A stretch of DNA of 28,105 bases from Pseudomonadota bacterium (GTDB lineage: Bacteria; Verrucomicrobiota; Verrucomicrobiia; Chthoniobacterales; UBA6821). Position numbers and translations under genes: made by a program. The notes under the pieces were generated by a model. The model was not told the DNA's origin. It saw nothing but the letters and a program-made list of their open reading frames with translations, and did no database searches. Positions within the stretch are counted from its first letter, which is position 1. Each line of letters opens with the position of its first letter. Positions 8,086 to 16,475 of the stretch are shown piece after piece. Where the stretch lies: the NCBI GenBank assembly GCA_009928265.1, contig RFPR01000007.1, positions 1 through 28,105 on the forward strand, given 5' to 3'.

Positions 8086-8655
8086 ATGAAGGTCCGGGAA
8101 ATCAGTTTAGCAGCCCTCGATTTTGAATCGGCCGGCGAGCGCCCCAACGAAGCAGGGGTTCCGATCCAGATAGGCATCGCAGCCATGGAACGGCTTGAGC
8201 CGATTTCGGAAACGTTTTTTCGGAGCTATCTGAATCCGGGCCGTCCCGTCACCTGGACCGCGCGGCAGATCCACGGAATCGGCGACGAAGATCTCGAGGG
8301 GGCACCCTCGCTCCTTTCACTCTGGCCCGAAATCAAGGGGCGCCTTGCGGGTCGATGGATCGCGGCACACGGCGCGGGGACGGAGAAGCGCTTCCTGCGC
8401 GCTTTTCCCGCACACGGATTCGGTCCATGGATCGACACCCTCACGCTGAGCCGCAAGATCGTTCCGGGACGCCCCTCTTACGCGCTCGCCGATCTCTGTG
8501 GGGAACTTGGGGTGGCAGAGGAGGCATCGGCCCTGCTGCCCGGATTCCGATGGCATGAGGCCCTGAGCGATGCGCTGGCATCGCTCCTTCTACTGCGTCG
8601 GTTGGTTCATCTCGCCGACATCGCCGACCACCCCGCCGAGATCCTCGTTTCATGA
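8086..8655 (+). CDS. DnaQ-like 3'-5' exonuclease (DEDDh family), ExoII Asp replaced by Glu
   Basis: 189 aa from ATG 8086; the frame extends upstream inside aroG, and a GTG at 8071 is an alternative. The exonuclease fold is shown by ExoI LDFES (D12, E14), ExoII AHGAGTEKRFL (94-104) and ExoIII HEALSDA (H157, D162). TARQIHGIGDEDL resembles the conserved (N)xxIHGIT loop of PolC/DnaQ proofreading domains. The residue expected to be the ExoII Asp (five after the His) is Glu100, so the tetrad reads D-E-E-D; activity is possible but not certain. It has no polymerase or helicase domain and is probably a stand-alone nuclease. It lies 29 nt after aroG. Confidence 0.82.
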   Translation: MKVREISLAALDFESAGERPNEAGVPIQIGIAAMERLEPISETFFRSYLNPGRPVTWTARQIHGIGDEDLEGAPSLLSLWPEIKGRLAGRWIAAHGAGTEKRFLRAFPAHGFGPWIDTLTLSRKIVPGRPSYALADLCGELGVAEEASALLPGFRWHEALSDALASLLLLRRLVHLADIADHPAEILVS

Positions 8656-8682
8656 GGAGGCGTGATCGCCTATAAAGACCCG

Positions 8683-9333
8683 ATGACGCGCCGGACACTT
8701 TTCCTGAGCTCAGCCTTGGTGCTTCTGGCCGTGCTCCTCATCGGCGCCTCCTTCTTGATCGACAAGCCGGTGGAACAAGGTGTGCGCGCGGCCAATGGAG
8801 GCCATTGGTGCCATTCCGCGTTGGCAACTACCGCCAGCCGCTACGGTGACTGGCCCGAGCTGATGATGCTCGGCGGGGCCGGATATCTCCTGGCGCGCCG
8901 AGCGCGGAATGTCAGATGGCAGCGCCTTCTCCTCTCGGCGATGATCGCCTCGACGCTGGCCGGCATGGCGGTCAATGCCTCACGGCTCACGACCGGACGG
9001 ACGAGGCCCCGTGCAGAGGCCGCGCAGGGATGGTATGGCCCACATCATGACGGTCGGTGGCTGATCGGGAAGGCCGATTTCAATAGCTTCCCCTCGGGCC
9101 ATACGGCCACGGCGGTGGGCTTCGCGGGGGTCCTCCTCTTCGGTGCTCCCGCTTGGGGAAGCATCGCCGTAGCGATCGCAGGACTGATCGCCTACTCCCG
9201 TCTCCTGCTGGGGGCTCACCATCCCTCCGATGTGGTCGCCGCGACGATTGTTGCTCTTGCCGTCGCCTGGGCGGTCTGGGAATTTCTCGGCAAACGCGGC
9301 CTGATCGATCTCGGGCCTAAGCGAGCTCCCTAA
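8683..9333 (+). CDS. PAP2-family membrane phosphatase
   Basis: About 216 aa from ATG 8683. A GTG at 8662 is in frame, but GAGGAGG would lie only 1 nt from it and partly inside a small hairpin (AGGCG-TGAT-CGCCT, 8658-8671). Integral membrane enzyme of the type-2 phosphatidic acid phosphatase family, acting on lipid phosphates such as undecaprenyl, phosphatidylglycerol or lipid A phosphates. The three signature motifs are RLTTGRTRP (C1, with Arg in place of the usual Lys), PSGH (C2) and SRLLLGAHHPSD (C3, catalytic His and Asp). About five hydrophobic segments are seen. The physical substrate cannot be read; an envelope-lipid role fits the neighbourhood in a general way. Confidence 0.88.
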   Translation: MTRRTLFLSSALVLLAVLLIGASFLIDKPVEQGVRAANGGHWCHSALATTASRYGDWPELMMLGGAGYLLARRARNVRWQRLLLSAMIASTLAGMAVNASRLTTGRTRPRAEAAQGWYGPHHDGRWLIGKADFNSFPSGHTATAVGFAGVLLFGAPAWGSIAVAIAGLIAYSRLLLGAHHPSDVVAATIVALAVAWAVWEFLGKRGLIDLGPKRAP

Positions 9334-9363
9334 CCCCTAGTTTCCATTTTCCAGTTAACAAGT

Positions 9364-9894
9364 TCAGGCTGGAAAGCGAATGAGCGAGAGAACGGGGAGG
9401 TTCCCAAGCGATTCACGTCCGCCCAAGCCCTCCAGCTCAATCAGAAAAAGGGCCGCCTGAAGGTCCGCGCCGAGCTCTGCGAGCAGAGTGACCGCCGCAC
9501 GGGCGGTTCCTCCAGTGGCAAGCAGGTCATCGACCAAAAGGACCTTTTCACCGCGAGCGATGCTATCGGCGTGGATTTCCAGCTCGGCGCTCCCGTATTC
9601 CAGATCATACGCATGGGTGATCGTGCGGGAGGGAAGTTTCCCTTTCTTGCGGATCGGAACGAAGCCCACCCCGAGCCGGTAGGCAAGCGCCGCACCGAAG
9701 ATGAAACCGCGCGCATCGAGTCCGGCAATTTTCGAAACGTCGATTCCCTCGCAGGCCCGCCCCAAGAGATCGATGGAGGATCTGAAGAGCACTGCGTCCT
9801 CCAAGAGGGGCGAAATATCGCGGAAGAGGATCCCCTTCTTTGGAAAATCAGGCACGGAACGGACCGCCCCTTTCAACCGTTCCGTCTCATCCAT
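9364..9894 (-). CDS. apt: Adenine phosphoribosyltransferase
   Basis: Purine salvage enzyme: adenine + PRPP gives AMP + PPi. 176 aa from ATG 9894 (MDETERLKGAVRSVPDFPKKGILFRDI); a GTG at 9909 is possible. The PRPP-binding loop VLLVDDLLATGGTA is at about 118-131. GLDARGFIFGAALAYRLGVGFVPIRKKGKLP is the family's adenine-side segment, followed by DLEYGSAELEIHAD. The length is normal (~170-180). The start overlaps the end of pfkA by 8 nt, so it is likely translated by coupling within the D,D-carboxypeptidase-pfkA-apt operon. It converges with the PAP2 gene across a 30-bp gap without a terminator. Confidence 0.96.
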   Translation of the reverse strand: MDETERLKGAVRSVPDFPKKGILFRDISPLLEDAVLFRSSIDLLGRACEGIDVSKIAGLDARGFIFGAALAYRLGVGFVPIRKKGKLPSRTITHAYDLEYGSAELEIHADSIARGEKVLLVDDLLATGGTARAAVTLLAELGADLQAALFLIELEGLGGRESLGNLPVLSLIRFPA

Positions 9895-10993
9895 GGACTG
9901 CCTTGTCACCGAAGCTTACCCCGATCGCTCGCGCCGTCTCGACTAGCTGATCGGAGGGCGGAACCCTCTTGAGGTGATGAACCGCCTCGGCGATGGGAAC
10001 GTCCAGCACCTGATAGTTTTGATAGCTGACCATGGTGCCGAATTTCCCTTCCTCTGCGAGCTGCACTGCCTTCACCCCGAAGCGGATCCCGAGGATGCGG
10101 TCTAGTGTGGTCGGATCCCCTCCACGCTGAAGGTGACCGAGCACGCAGACACGTGTATCCTTGCCCGTGCGGGATTCGATCTCCTGGCAAAGCATCTCGC
10201 CGATGCCGCCGAGTCGCCACTCTCCGCTTGCGGACTGTTTGCGGAACTGCTGGCCGTGTCGTGTCTTGGCCCCTTCCGCGACGACAATCATAGTGCTCTT
10301 GCAGCCAGCCGCATCCCTGCTCTGGATAGTCTCGGCGATGTGCTCCAGAGAAAAAGGGATCTCCGGGATGAGGATCATGTCAGCCGCTCCGGCAAGGCCG
10401 CCCCAGAGCGCGATCCAGCCAGCATGACGGCCCATGACCTGGACAATGATCACCCGCTTGTGACTGGCCGCCGTGGTATGGAGCCGGTCCAGCGCATCAG
10501 TCACACAGGCCACCGCGGAGTCGAACCCGAAGGTCATGGCTGTGGCCTCAAGATCGTTGTCGATGGTCTTGGGAACCCCGATCATCGGGAAGCCGGCGCG
10601 GTAAAGCTGGAGCGCCGTGCTTAGGGAGCCATCGCCGCCGATCGCGATGACGGCGGAGAGATCGAGATCGCGGCAGGTGCGGGAAGCCTTGGCGATCACC
10701 TCCTCCGAGATGGAAGCCTTTTCCCCCGCGGCGACCTTGGCGGTAAAGTGGCCTTTATTGGTGGTGCCGAGAATCGTTCCTCCGATCTGCATGATTCCCT
10801 GGGTATTCTCTCGGGTGAGGGGCAGGTAATCCCCGCCGTCGGGTAACATCCCCTCGAAACCATCACGGAACCCGATCACTTCCCATCCAAGTTCCTCCGA
10901 AGCACAGAAGATACCGCGCAGGACGGCGTTGAGACCGGGACAATCGCCGCCGCTTGTCAGGACACCGATCCGCTTTCGTGGAGACCCGCCCAT
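9887..10993 (-). CDS. pfkA: 6-phosphofructokinase, group III (Gly/Lys donor-site combination)
   Basis: Phosphorylates fructose-6-phosphate in glycolysis. 368 aa, longer than E. coli PfkA (320). The N-terminal loop GVLTSGGDCPGLNAVLRG is intact. The donor site is GGDGS (119-123), with Gly at the position equivalent to E. coli 104, typical of ATP users; the next loop is PKTIDND (141-147), with Lys at the position equivalent to 124, typical of PPi enzymes. This mixture is known in group III PFKs that use ATP, so ATP is the likely donor. Substrate loops MGRHAGWIAL and LGHLQRGGDPT are present. The E. coli-type allosteric control cannot be assumed. The gene starts 3 nt after the D,D-carboxypeptidase stop. 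Confidence 0.93.
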   Translation of the reverse strand: MGGSPRKRIGVLTSGGDCPGLNAVLRGIFCASEELGWEVIGFRDGFEGMLPDGGDYLPLTRENTQGIMQIGGTILGTTNKGHFTAKVAAGEKASISEEVIAKASRTCRDLDLSAVIAIGGDGSLSTALQLYRAGFPMIGVPKTIDNDLEATAMTFGFDSAVACVTDALDRLHTTAASHKRVIIVQVMGRHAGWIALWGGLAGAADMILIPEIPFSLEHIAETIQSRDAAGCKSTMIVVAEGAKTRHGQQFRKQSASGEWRLGGIGEMLCQEIESRTGKDTRVCVLGHLQRGGDPTTLDRILGIRFGVKAVQLAEEGKFGTMVSYQNYQVLDVPIAEAVHHLKRVPPSDQLVETARAIGVSFGDKAVHG

Positions 10994-10996
10994 CGT

Positions 10997-11920
10997 TCAG
11001 AGCGAGTTGGATGCCTTGGCCGGACGACCGCGGGAAGACCAGTTCTGGTAGAGGGCCCAGCCTCGGCGAACCAGCAACATTCCCTCTCCCTCGCGGTTAT
11101 TAGAGCCCAGGAGGACGACGATGATGCGGCGCGGCGTCGTGAAGACGCTGTCCCCCTCGCGCCTCACCTCGGGGGTCTTTTGGGAGGTTAGGATGATGCA
11201 TTCACCGGCCTGTGACGTGCGGCCCGTCTTGCCCCCGTCGATGCCCTCGGTACCAAGAAGCTTGTTGGTATTGGTAATCTTAAGAGACAGCGACGATCCG
11301 CTGCGCTGGACGTGGATCTCACGGGAGGGTTGGGAAACGTAGAAGGTCAGGCCAGGCTTGGAATAGCCGTATCGCAGGAGGCGAGCGAGGTCGGCGGCCG
11401 TCGAATAGGGACGGGCCTGACCATCGGGGACATCAAGGCCGTGGGGATTGAGGAACAGCGTACGGCGCATCCCGAGTTGGCGTGCCAGGGCGTTCATGTG
11501 GGCGACCGTGTTGCCGACGGGGTCGAGACCCGTCGGGTTTGCCAGGGAGCGACCGAGGTGGTCGGCGAGAGTCACTGCAGCGACGTTATCGGAGGTGAGC
11601 AGGCAGGCAAAAAGGAGGTCGCGGAGCGTCAGGGCATCCCCTGCCTGAAGGCCGAGCGGATTGATTCCTCCGGTGGTGCTGAGGGCGGTTTCGGGAACCA
11701 CGGCAACCTGATCGAGGTTGCCCCCCTTGATCTCCGACCAATCGAGGGCGACCATGGCCAGCGCCAGCTTGGTCAGGCTAGCAATCTGGGCCTTCCGATT
11801 GGCAGCCCCATCTTCAAGGATACGACCCGTCTGATTGTCAGCGATGACATAGCTCTCCGCACGGAGAGGAGCCGCGGCAAAAACCGCCGTCAGGCCAAGA
11901 AGTAGGTACAGACGCTGCAT
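10997..11920 (-). CDS. D-alanyl-D-alanine carboxypeptidase (S11), secreted
   Basis: Periplasmic penicillin-binding enzyme that trims the terminal D-Ala from peptidoglycan stem peptides. 307 aa from ATG 11920, with AAGG 4 nt upstream; the frame runs to 12112, but only this start gives a normal signal peptide (MQRLYLLLGLTAVFAAAPLRA, cut before ES). The active-site triad of motifs is complete: SLTK (48-51), SDN (110-112) and KTG (231-233). The C-terminus is short, ending in a basic, Ser-rich tail without an obvious amphipathic anchor helix. It begins an operon with pfkA and apt, an odd mix. It faces a second, lipoprotein enzyme of the same family across 257 bp. Confidence 0.92.
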   Translation of the reverse strand: MQRLYLLLGLTAVFAAAPLRAESYVIADNQTGRILEDGAANRKAQIASLTKLALAMVALDWSEIKGGNLDQVAVVPETALSTTGGINPLGLQAGDALTLRDLLFACLLTSDNVAAVTLADHLGRSLANPTGLDPVGNTVAHMNALARQLGMRRTLFLNPHGLDVPDGQARPYSTAADLARLLRYGYSKPGLTFYVSQPSREIHVQRSGSSLSLKITNTNKLLGTEGIDGGKTGRTSQAGECIILTSQKTPEVRREGDSVFTTPRRIIVVLLGSNNREGEGMLLVRRGWALYQNWSSRGRPAKASNSL

Positions 11921-12067
11921 GGAACCTTGGTAATAAGGCCGGAAGAGCCTTTTTGCAATCCGCCACTGAGAGGTCGGCAAGGGCTTTTGCTTGGAATTGC
12001 GGTGCCCTGCACACGCAGTAAGTAAACTACTGAACTTTCCGGGAATTGATTGGTTCAGCAGCAATTC

Positions 12068-12121
12068 ATGAAACGCCTCGTATCCAAGACTTGGAAGTTT
12101 AGATGCCACCATACCCCATAA
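12068..12121 (+). CDS. Possible 17-codon small ORF (MKRLVSKTWKFRCHHTP)
   Basis: ATG at 12068, TAA at 12119-12121, lying in the divergent gap (11921-12177) between the two carboxypeptidase genes and 56 nt before the second one. The peptide is strongly basic with Cys-His-His near its end. No clear ribosome-binding site precedes it, and nothing else supports translation. It could be a leader peptide, or chance. The remainder of the gap holds the short repeat pair TTGCAATCCGCC / TTGCTTGGAATTGC only loosely and no recognisable promoter. Confidence 0.2.
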   Translation: MKRLVSKTWKFRCHHTP

Positions 12122-12177
12122 TCCAATATTGTTCCTTTTACCTTTTTCGTTTTAACGGGCACGTTTACCAAATCCTG

Positions 12178-13065
12178 ATGCCCCGACATTTTTCCTTACT
12201 GATCCTGAGCGGCGCGATGCTCGCCCTCACCGGTTGCGCCCTAGACGAACCGTCTGTCTCCCGTCAACCAGCCCAGCAGGCCTCCGCTGCTCCGCTTGAG
12301 GTCGCCCCATCGGCCCCCCGCTCCCTCTGGCCCTCGGATACACCCCCAATCAAGGCGGTCTCCGCAATCCTGATCGACGCTTGCACGGGCAGGACTCTCT
12401 ACGAGAAGAACGCCGACGCACCGCGTCAGGTTGCCAGCACCCAGAAACTCGTCACCGGACTGATTGTGGCGGAACAGGATCCCCTCGATACCCCCGTGAG
12501 GATCGCGCCAGAGGACACCCGGGTCGAACCGACCAAGGTCGGGCTGCGCACCGGAGAAACCTACCCTCGCCGCCAATTACTCTGCGCAATGATGGTCAAG
12601 AGCGCCAATGACTGCGCCGCCGCCTTGGCTCGCACCCACTCCGGAAGTATCGCGGCCTTTGCCGAGGAGATGAACGGGATCGCCCGCCGCTGCGGCGCCA
12701 CCTGCTCGCGCTTCGTCAATCCCCATGGCCTGCCCGCCTCACAGCACTCCACGGCGCGCGACATGGCGCGCATCGCCTTCCGCGCCTACCGCAATCCCGA
12801 CCTGCGTCAAGCCATGGCCCTGCGCTCCTACTGCTTCCACTATGCGAACGGGCGCCTTTGCTTCCTCGATCCCACCAACAAGCTGCTGCGGATCTCTCCC
12901 TGTTACAACGGCATGAAGACGGGCTACACCGAAAGCGCCGGCAAGTGCCTCATCACCAGCTACAGCAGGGGAGGCCGCGAACTGATCCTCGTCCAACTCG
13001 GCAGCCACGCCCCTCAGATCTTCAACGACGCCCAGAACGTCATCGCTTGGGCGGAAACCAAGTAG
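12178..13065 (+). CDS. D-alanyl-D-alanine carboxypeptidase (S11), lipoprotein
   Basis: Second member of the serine carboxypeptidase family in the window. 295 aa from ATG 12178, chosen because it gives a lipoprotein signal (MPRHFSLLILSGAMLALTGC, lipid Cys at residue 20). An Ala/Pro-rich linker to about residue 55 follows. The catalytic motifs are STQK (87-90), SAN (142-144) and KTG (247-249). It is Cys-rich for the family (several Cys around 136-180 and 219-242), so disulfides are likely in the periplasm. Compared with the divergent secreted paralogue it is membrane-tethered, which suggests a different location or timing rather than simple redundancy. No PBP5-type C-terminal beta domain is seen. 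Confidence 0.92.
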   Translation: MPRHFSLLILSGAMLALTGCALDEPSVSRQPAQQASAAPLEVAPSAPRSLWPSDTPPIKAVSAILIDACTGRTLYEKNADAPRQVASTQKLVTGLIVAEQDPLDTPVRIAPEDTRVEPTKVGLRTGETYPRRQLLCAMMVKSANDCAAALARTHSGSIAAFAEEMNGIARRCGATCSRFVNPHGLPASQHSTARDMARIAFRAYRNPDLRQAMALRSYCFHYANGRLCFLDPTNKLLRISPCYNGMKTGYTESAGKCLITSYSRGGRELILVQLGSHAPQIFNDAQNVIAWAETK

Positions 13066-13094
13066 TTGGAATCCGTGGCGTTCCGAGGCTTCGC

Positions 13095-13122
13095 CCTAAC
13101 AGTCTAATAGCCTTCAGCCTAC
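13095..13122 (+). repeat. Dispersed CCTAACAG / TAAYAGNCTTCAGNCTAM motif, copy 3
   Basis: The 64-bp gap between two convergent genes contains three near-tandem units, CCTAACAG, TCTAATAG and CCTTCAG, followed by CCTAC. The last 18 bp fit the consensus shared with 1771-1788 and 15084-15101. The adjoining TACCCCCTA is echoed in reverse by TAGGGGGTA near 27038. Confidence 0.55.
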
Positions 13123-13129
13123 CCCCTAC

Positions 13130-13696
13130 TTAGGCCTTCCACTTGATGCTGCAACCTAGGGCGCCAGCCCAGGGCTCCGGCACGGAGCGTCCCTCAGCCA
13201 CCGCCTCCAGCGCCGAGCGCAGGTCATCACCGGTGAGCGGTTGCCCGTTACGGGGACTGCTTGCATCCAGACGACCGCGATAGGCAAGCTTGCGATCCTT
13301 GTCGAAAAGGAAGAAGTCAGGCGTGCAAACAGCCGTATAAGCACGGGCCGTCTCTTGCGTGGCGTCAAAGAGCACTGGAAAGGGAAGCTCGTTCTCCTCG
13401 GCCATCGTGCGGAGATTTTCCGGTGAATCGTCCGGGTAAGCTACCGGATCATTCGCGCTGATGCCGATGGTCGAGATCCCGGCTGGAAAGTATTCCTGCG
13501 AGAGATCGCAGAGCATGCCTCTCACATGCACGACATAGGGACAGTGGGCGCAAAGGAACACAACCAGCGTTCCGGAGGGTCCGACCAATTCGTCTAACGA
13601 GCGGACAAGCCCGGAACAGACATCGGGAAGTGAAAAATCAGGAGCTGGAGCGCCTGCAGGAAGAAGATCGGTGAAATCGGTGGAGAGGGTGGCCAT
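13130..13696 (-). CDS. Thioredoxin-like / AhpC-TSA family protein with CAHC motif
   Basis: 188 aa from ATG 13696 (MATLSTDFTDLLPAG); the in-frame extension to 13735 is composed of a low-complexity flank of repeat copy A and is not used. The thioredoxin fold opens with APDFSLPDV, and the redox motif is FLCAHCPYV (C49-x-x-C52), the CxHCPYV signature of a peroxiredoxin-like subfamily. DPVAYPDDSPENLR, VCTPDFFLFD and the terminal GCSIKWK are characteristic of this group. No signal peptide is present, so it is cytoplasmic. It is probably a thiol reductase or peroxidase, partner unknown. The promoter region contains repeat copy A, which lies within about 40 bp of its start. Confidence 0.88.
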   Translation of the reverse strand: MATLSTDFTDLLPAGAPAPDFSLPDVCSGLVRSLDELVGPSGTLVVFLCAHCPYVVHVRGMLCDLSQEYFPAGISTIGISANDPVAYPDDSPENLRTMAEENELPFPVLFDATQETARAYTAVCTPDFFLFDKDRKLAYRGRLDASSPRNGQPLTGDDLRSALEAVAEGRSVPEPWAGALGCSIKWKA

Positions 13697-13735
13697 AAAA
13701 AAATTATGAAGGATGAAGGATGAATGATGAAGCAT

Positions 13736-13826
13736 GAACCAAGCCCGTTGGAACGGGCGCGGAAGACTGCCGGAGGCAGTCCCGCAGGGGTGGCACGGTC
13801 CGCCGGGAGGCGGATGCCATCAATTA
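13736..13826 (+). repeat. Three-hairpin structured repeat element, copy A
   Basis: Starts GAACCAAG, ends ATCAATTA. Hairpin 1 GCCCG..CGGGC (13743-13758). Hairpin 2 GACTGCC-GGA-GGCAGTC (13765-13781). Hairpin 3 has outer stem TGGCA/TGCCA, bulge CGG, inner stem TCCGCC-GGGA-GGCGGA (13791-13819). Copies B and C share this architecture with different stem bases. Here the flanks are not CCTAACAG units but ATGAAGG-type low-complexity sequence (13704-13738 left, AATTATGAATGA right). It lies between the divergent thioredoxin-like and dus genes, so it could be in a leader transcript of either. Confidence 0.8.
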
Positions 13827-13866
13827 TGAATGAAAAAGCAGGCCTGCACGCTAGGATCAGCAGCCC

Positions 13867-14871
13867 ATGACCACGGGACTCGACGCGCTTCTTATCACGG
13901 GTACGCCCGTGCTCGTGCTCGCGCCGATGCAGGATGTGACCGACCGGGCTTTCTGGGAGCTAATGACCCGTTATGGAGGGGCGGATCTCTACTACACCGA
14001 GTATTTCCGGGTCTATCCCACCTCGCGTCTCGACAAGCCGATACTCGAATCGATCACGCGCAATCCGACGGGACGCCTCGTCGTCGCCCAGATGATCGGC
14101 AACGACATCCCCTCCCTGGTCCGTTCGGCCAAGGAACTCCAACAACATCCTGTCGCGGCCATCGATCTGAACCTTGGCTGCCCCGCACCGGTCGTCTATC
14201 GGAAATGTGCTGGCGGCGGACTCCTTCGTGACCTGCCACGCGTCGATGGAATTCTCGGTGCACTACGGGAGGCGATCCCGGGAAAGTTCACGGTTAAGAC
14301 GCGCCTCGGATTCGACGATGAGCGGACTCTCGAGACACTCCTTCCTCTCTTCCGTAAGCATGCGGTCGATCTCGTCACGGTCCACGGGCGCACGGTGCTC
14401 CAGATGTACCGCGGCGGCATCCGTAACGATCTGATCGCTCTGGCCGCACGGGAACTCTCCTGCCCGGTCATCGCCAACGGAAATGTCTCGACCCCGGAGG
14501 ACGCGGCGAAGGTTCTCAACTCAACGGAGGCGGCCGGCCTCATGATCGGCCGCGGTGCGGTTCGTAACCCATGGATCTTTTCCCAGATCCGGGAGCATCT
14601 GGTGAACAAGCCCGTCACTCTGCCGACAGGACGCGAGGTGCTCGCCTATGTCAGCGATCTCTACGATACGGTCTGCACGCCCGATGTCCCCGACCCGAAG
14701 CAGGTGCACAAGATCAAGAAATACGCCAATTTCCTCGGCGAGGGAATCAGACCCGACTTCCTCCATGACGTACGGCGCGTGACGACCAAGGCTGAGTTCT
14801 TCGCTCTCTGCGAACGCCATCTCGACCATGATAGGCCGATGACGCTGAAGCCAGCACTGCAAGGCCTTTAG
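13867..14871 (+). CDS. tRNA-dihydrouridine synthase family protein
   Basis: FMN enzyme reducing specific uridines in the tRNA D-loop with NADPH. 334 aa, normal length. The TIM-barrel start LVLAPMQDVTDRAFWELM binds FMN. The catalytic Cys is C105 in DLNLGCPAPVV. VKTRLGFDD, VTVHGRTVLQMYRGG, VIANGNVSTPEDA and GLMIGRGAVRNPWIF complete the FMN/phosphate site. An RKCAGGGLL variant replaces the usual GxGA(x)LL loop. The subfamily (DusA, B or C) is not assigned. The stop codon TAG lies inside the TTAGGCTGAA inverted repeat that begins the next intergenic element, and copies A and B of the structured repeat bracket the gene in the same orientation. Confidence 0.92.
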   Translation: MTTGLDALLITGTPVLVLAPMQDVTDRAFWELMTRYGGADLYYTEYFRVYPTSRLDKPILESITRNPTGRLVVAQMIGNDIPSLVRSAKELQQHPVAAIDLNLGCPAPVVYRKCAGGGLLRDLPRVDGILGALREAIPGKFTVKTRLGFDDERTLETLLPLFRKHAVDLVTVHGRTVLQMYRGGIRNDLIALAARELSCPVIANGNVSTPEDAAKVLNSTEAAGLMIGRGAVRNPWIFSQIREHLVNKPVTLPTGREVLAYVSDLYDTVCTPDVPDPKQVHKIKKYANFLGEGIRPDFLHDVRRVTTKAEFFALCERHLDHDRPMTLKPALQGL

Positions 14872-14874
14872 GCT

Positions 14875-14966
14875 GAACCAAGCTCCTGGAAAGGAGCGCG
14901 GAAGACTACGACGAAGTCGTAGCCCAGAGGGCGCCACGGCTTCCCGGGAGGGAAGTGGCGTCAATA
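14875..14966 (+). repeat. Three-hairpin structured repeat element, copy B
   Basis: Starts GAACCAAG, ends GTCAATA. Hairpin 1 GCTCCT-GGAA-AGGAGC (14882-14897). Hairpin 2 CTACGAC-GAA-GTCGTAG (14906-14922). Hairpin 3 has outer CGCCAC/GTGGCG, 3-nt bulge GGC, inner TTCCC-GGGA-GGGAA (14932-14960). It is nearly identical to copy C and shares structure with copy A. It is flanked by TTAGGCTG on the left and TTAGGCTGTTAGG on the right. Confidence 0.85.
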
Positions 14967-15081
14967 CTATTAGGCTGTTAGGATAAACCGAACCTGACAC
15001 CGAAAGCGGCCATGCGAAAACAAGAGATGCGATTCAGTCCATCTTGGACGATGCTATTCTTTTCAATTTTTTCAACTCTGA

Positions 15082-15101
15082 CCTAACAGCCTTCAGCCTA
15101 A
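15082..15101 (+). repeat. Dispersed TAAYAGNCTTCAGNCTAM motif, copy 5
   Basis: CCTAACAGCCTTCAGCCTAA lies 18 bp upstream of the hflX start codon. It forms the right end of the MITE-like unit and is the clearest example of the motif. It leaves little room for a conventional hflX ribosome-binding site; none is obvious. Confidence 0.55.
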
Positions 15102-15119
15102 TCACCTCCGTCCCACCGC

Positions 15120-16394
<1,275 letters not shown>

Positions 16395-16475
16395 GTGGCG
16401 GAATCGTCACGGGGGCAGGCTGGTTTCCTGCTTCCCCACTGACTCCCTTCCCGTGCTAGTGTGACTGACCATCCG

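Larger units (their letters stand above)
14868..15101 (+). mobile_element. MITE-like unit bounded by perfect 10-bp inverted repeats
   Basis: TTAGGCTGAA (14868-14877) and TTCAGCCTAA (15092-15101) are perfect reverse complements bounding 234 bp. Inside are repeat copy B (14875-14966), an inner inverted pair AGGCTGTTAGG / CCTAACAGCCT (near 14972 and 15083), and about 100 bp of A+T-richer DNA. The unit overlaps the dus stop codon and ends 18 bp before hflX. No transposase and no clear target duplication are visible, so the mobile label is inference. A 24-codon reading frame at 15012-15086 is present but unsupported. Confidence 0.4.

Noticed and set aside
15012..15086. 24-codon hydrophobic small ORF upstream of hflX
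   Set aside because: It lies inside the repeat unit, has no ribosome-binding site, and its stop is supplied by the dispersed motif; nothing supports translation.
14868..15101. CRISPR-like repeat-spacer arrangement of the short motifs
   Set aside because: Units are 7-8 bp, irregularly spaced and often directly adjacent; there are no spacers and no cas genes.
16400..16440. Hairpin after hflX as terminator
   Set aside because: GGCAGG/CCTGC pairs only 5 bp with a 7-nt loop and no T-run follows; too weak to call.
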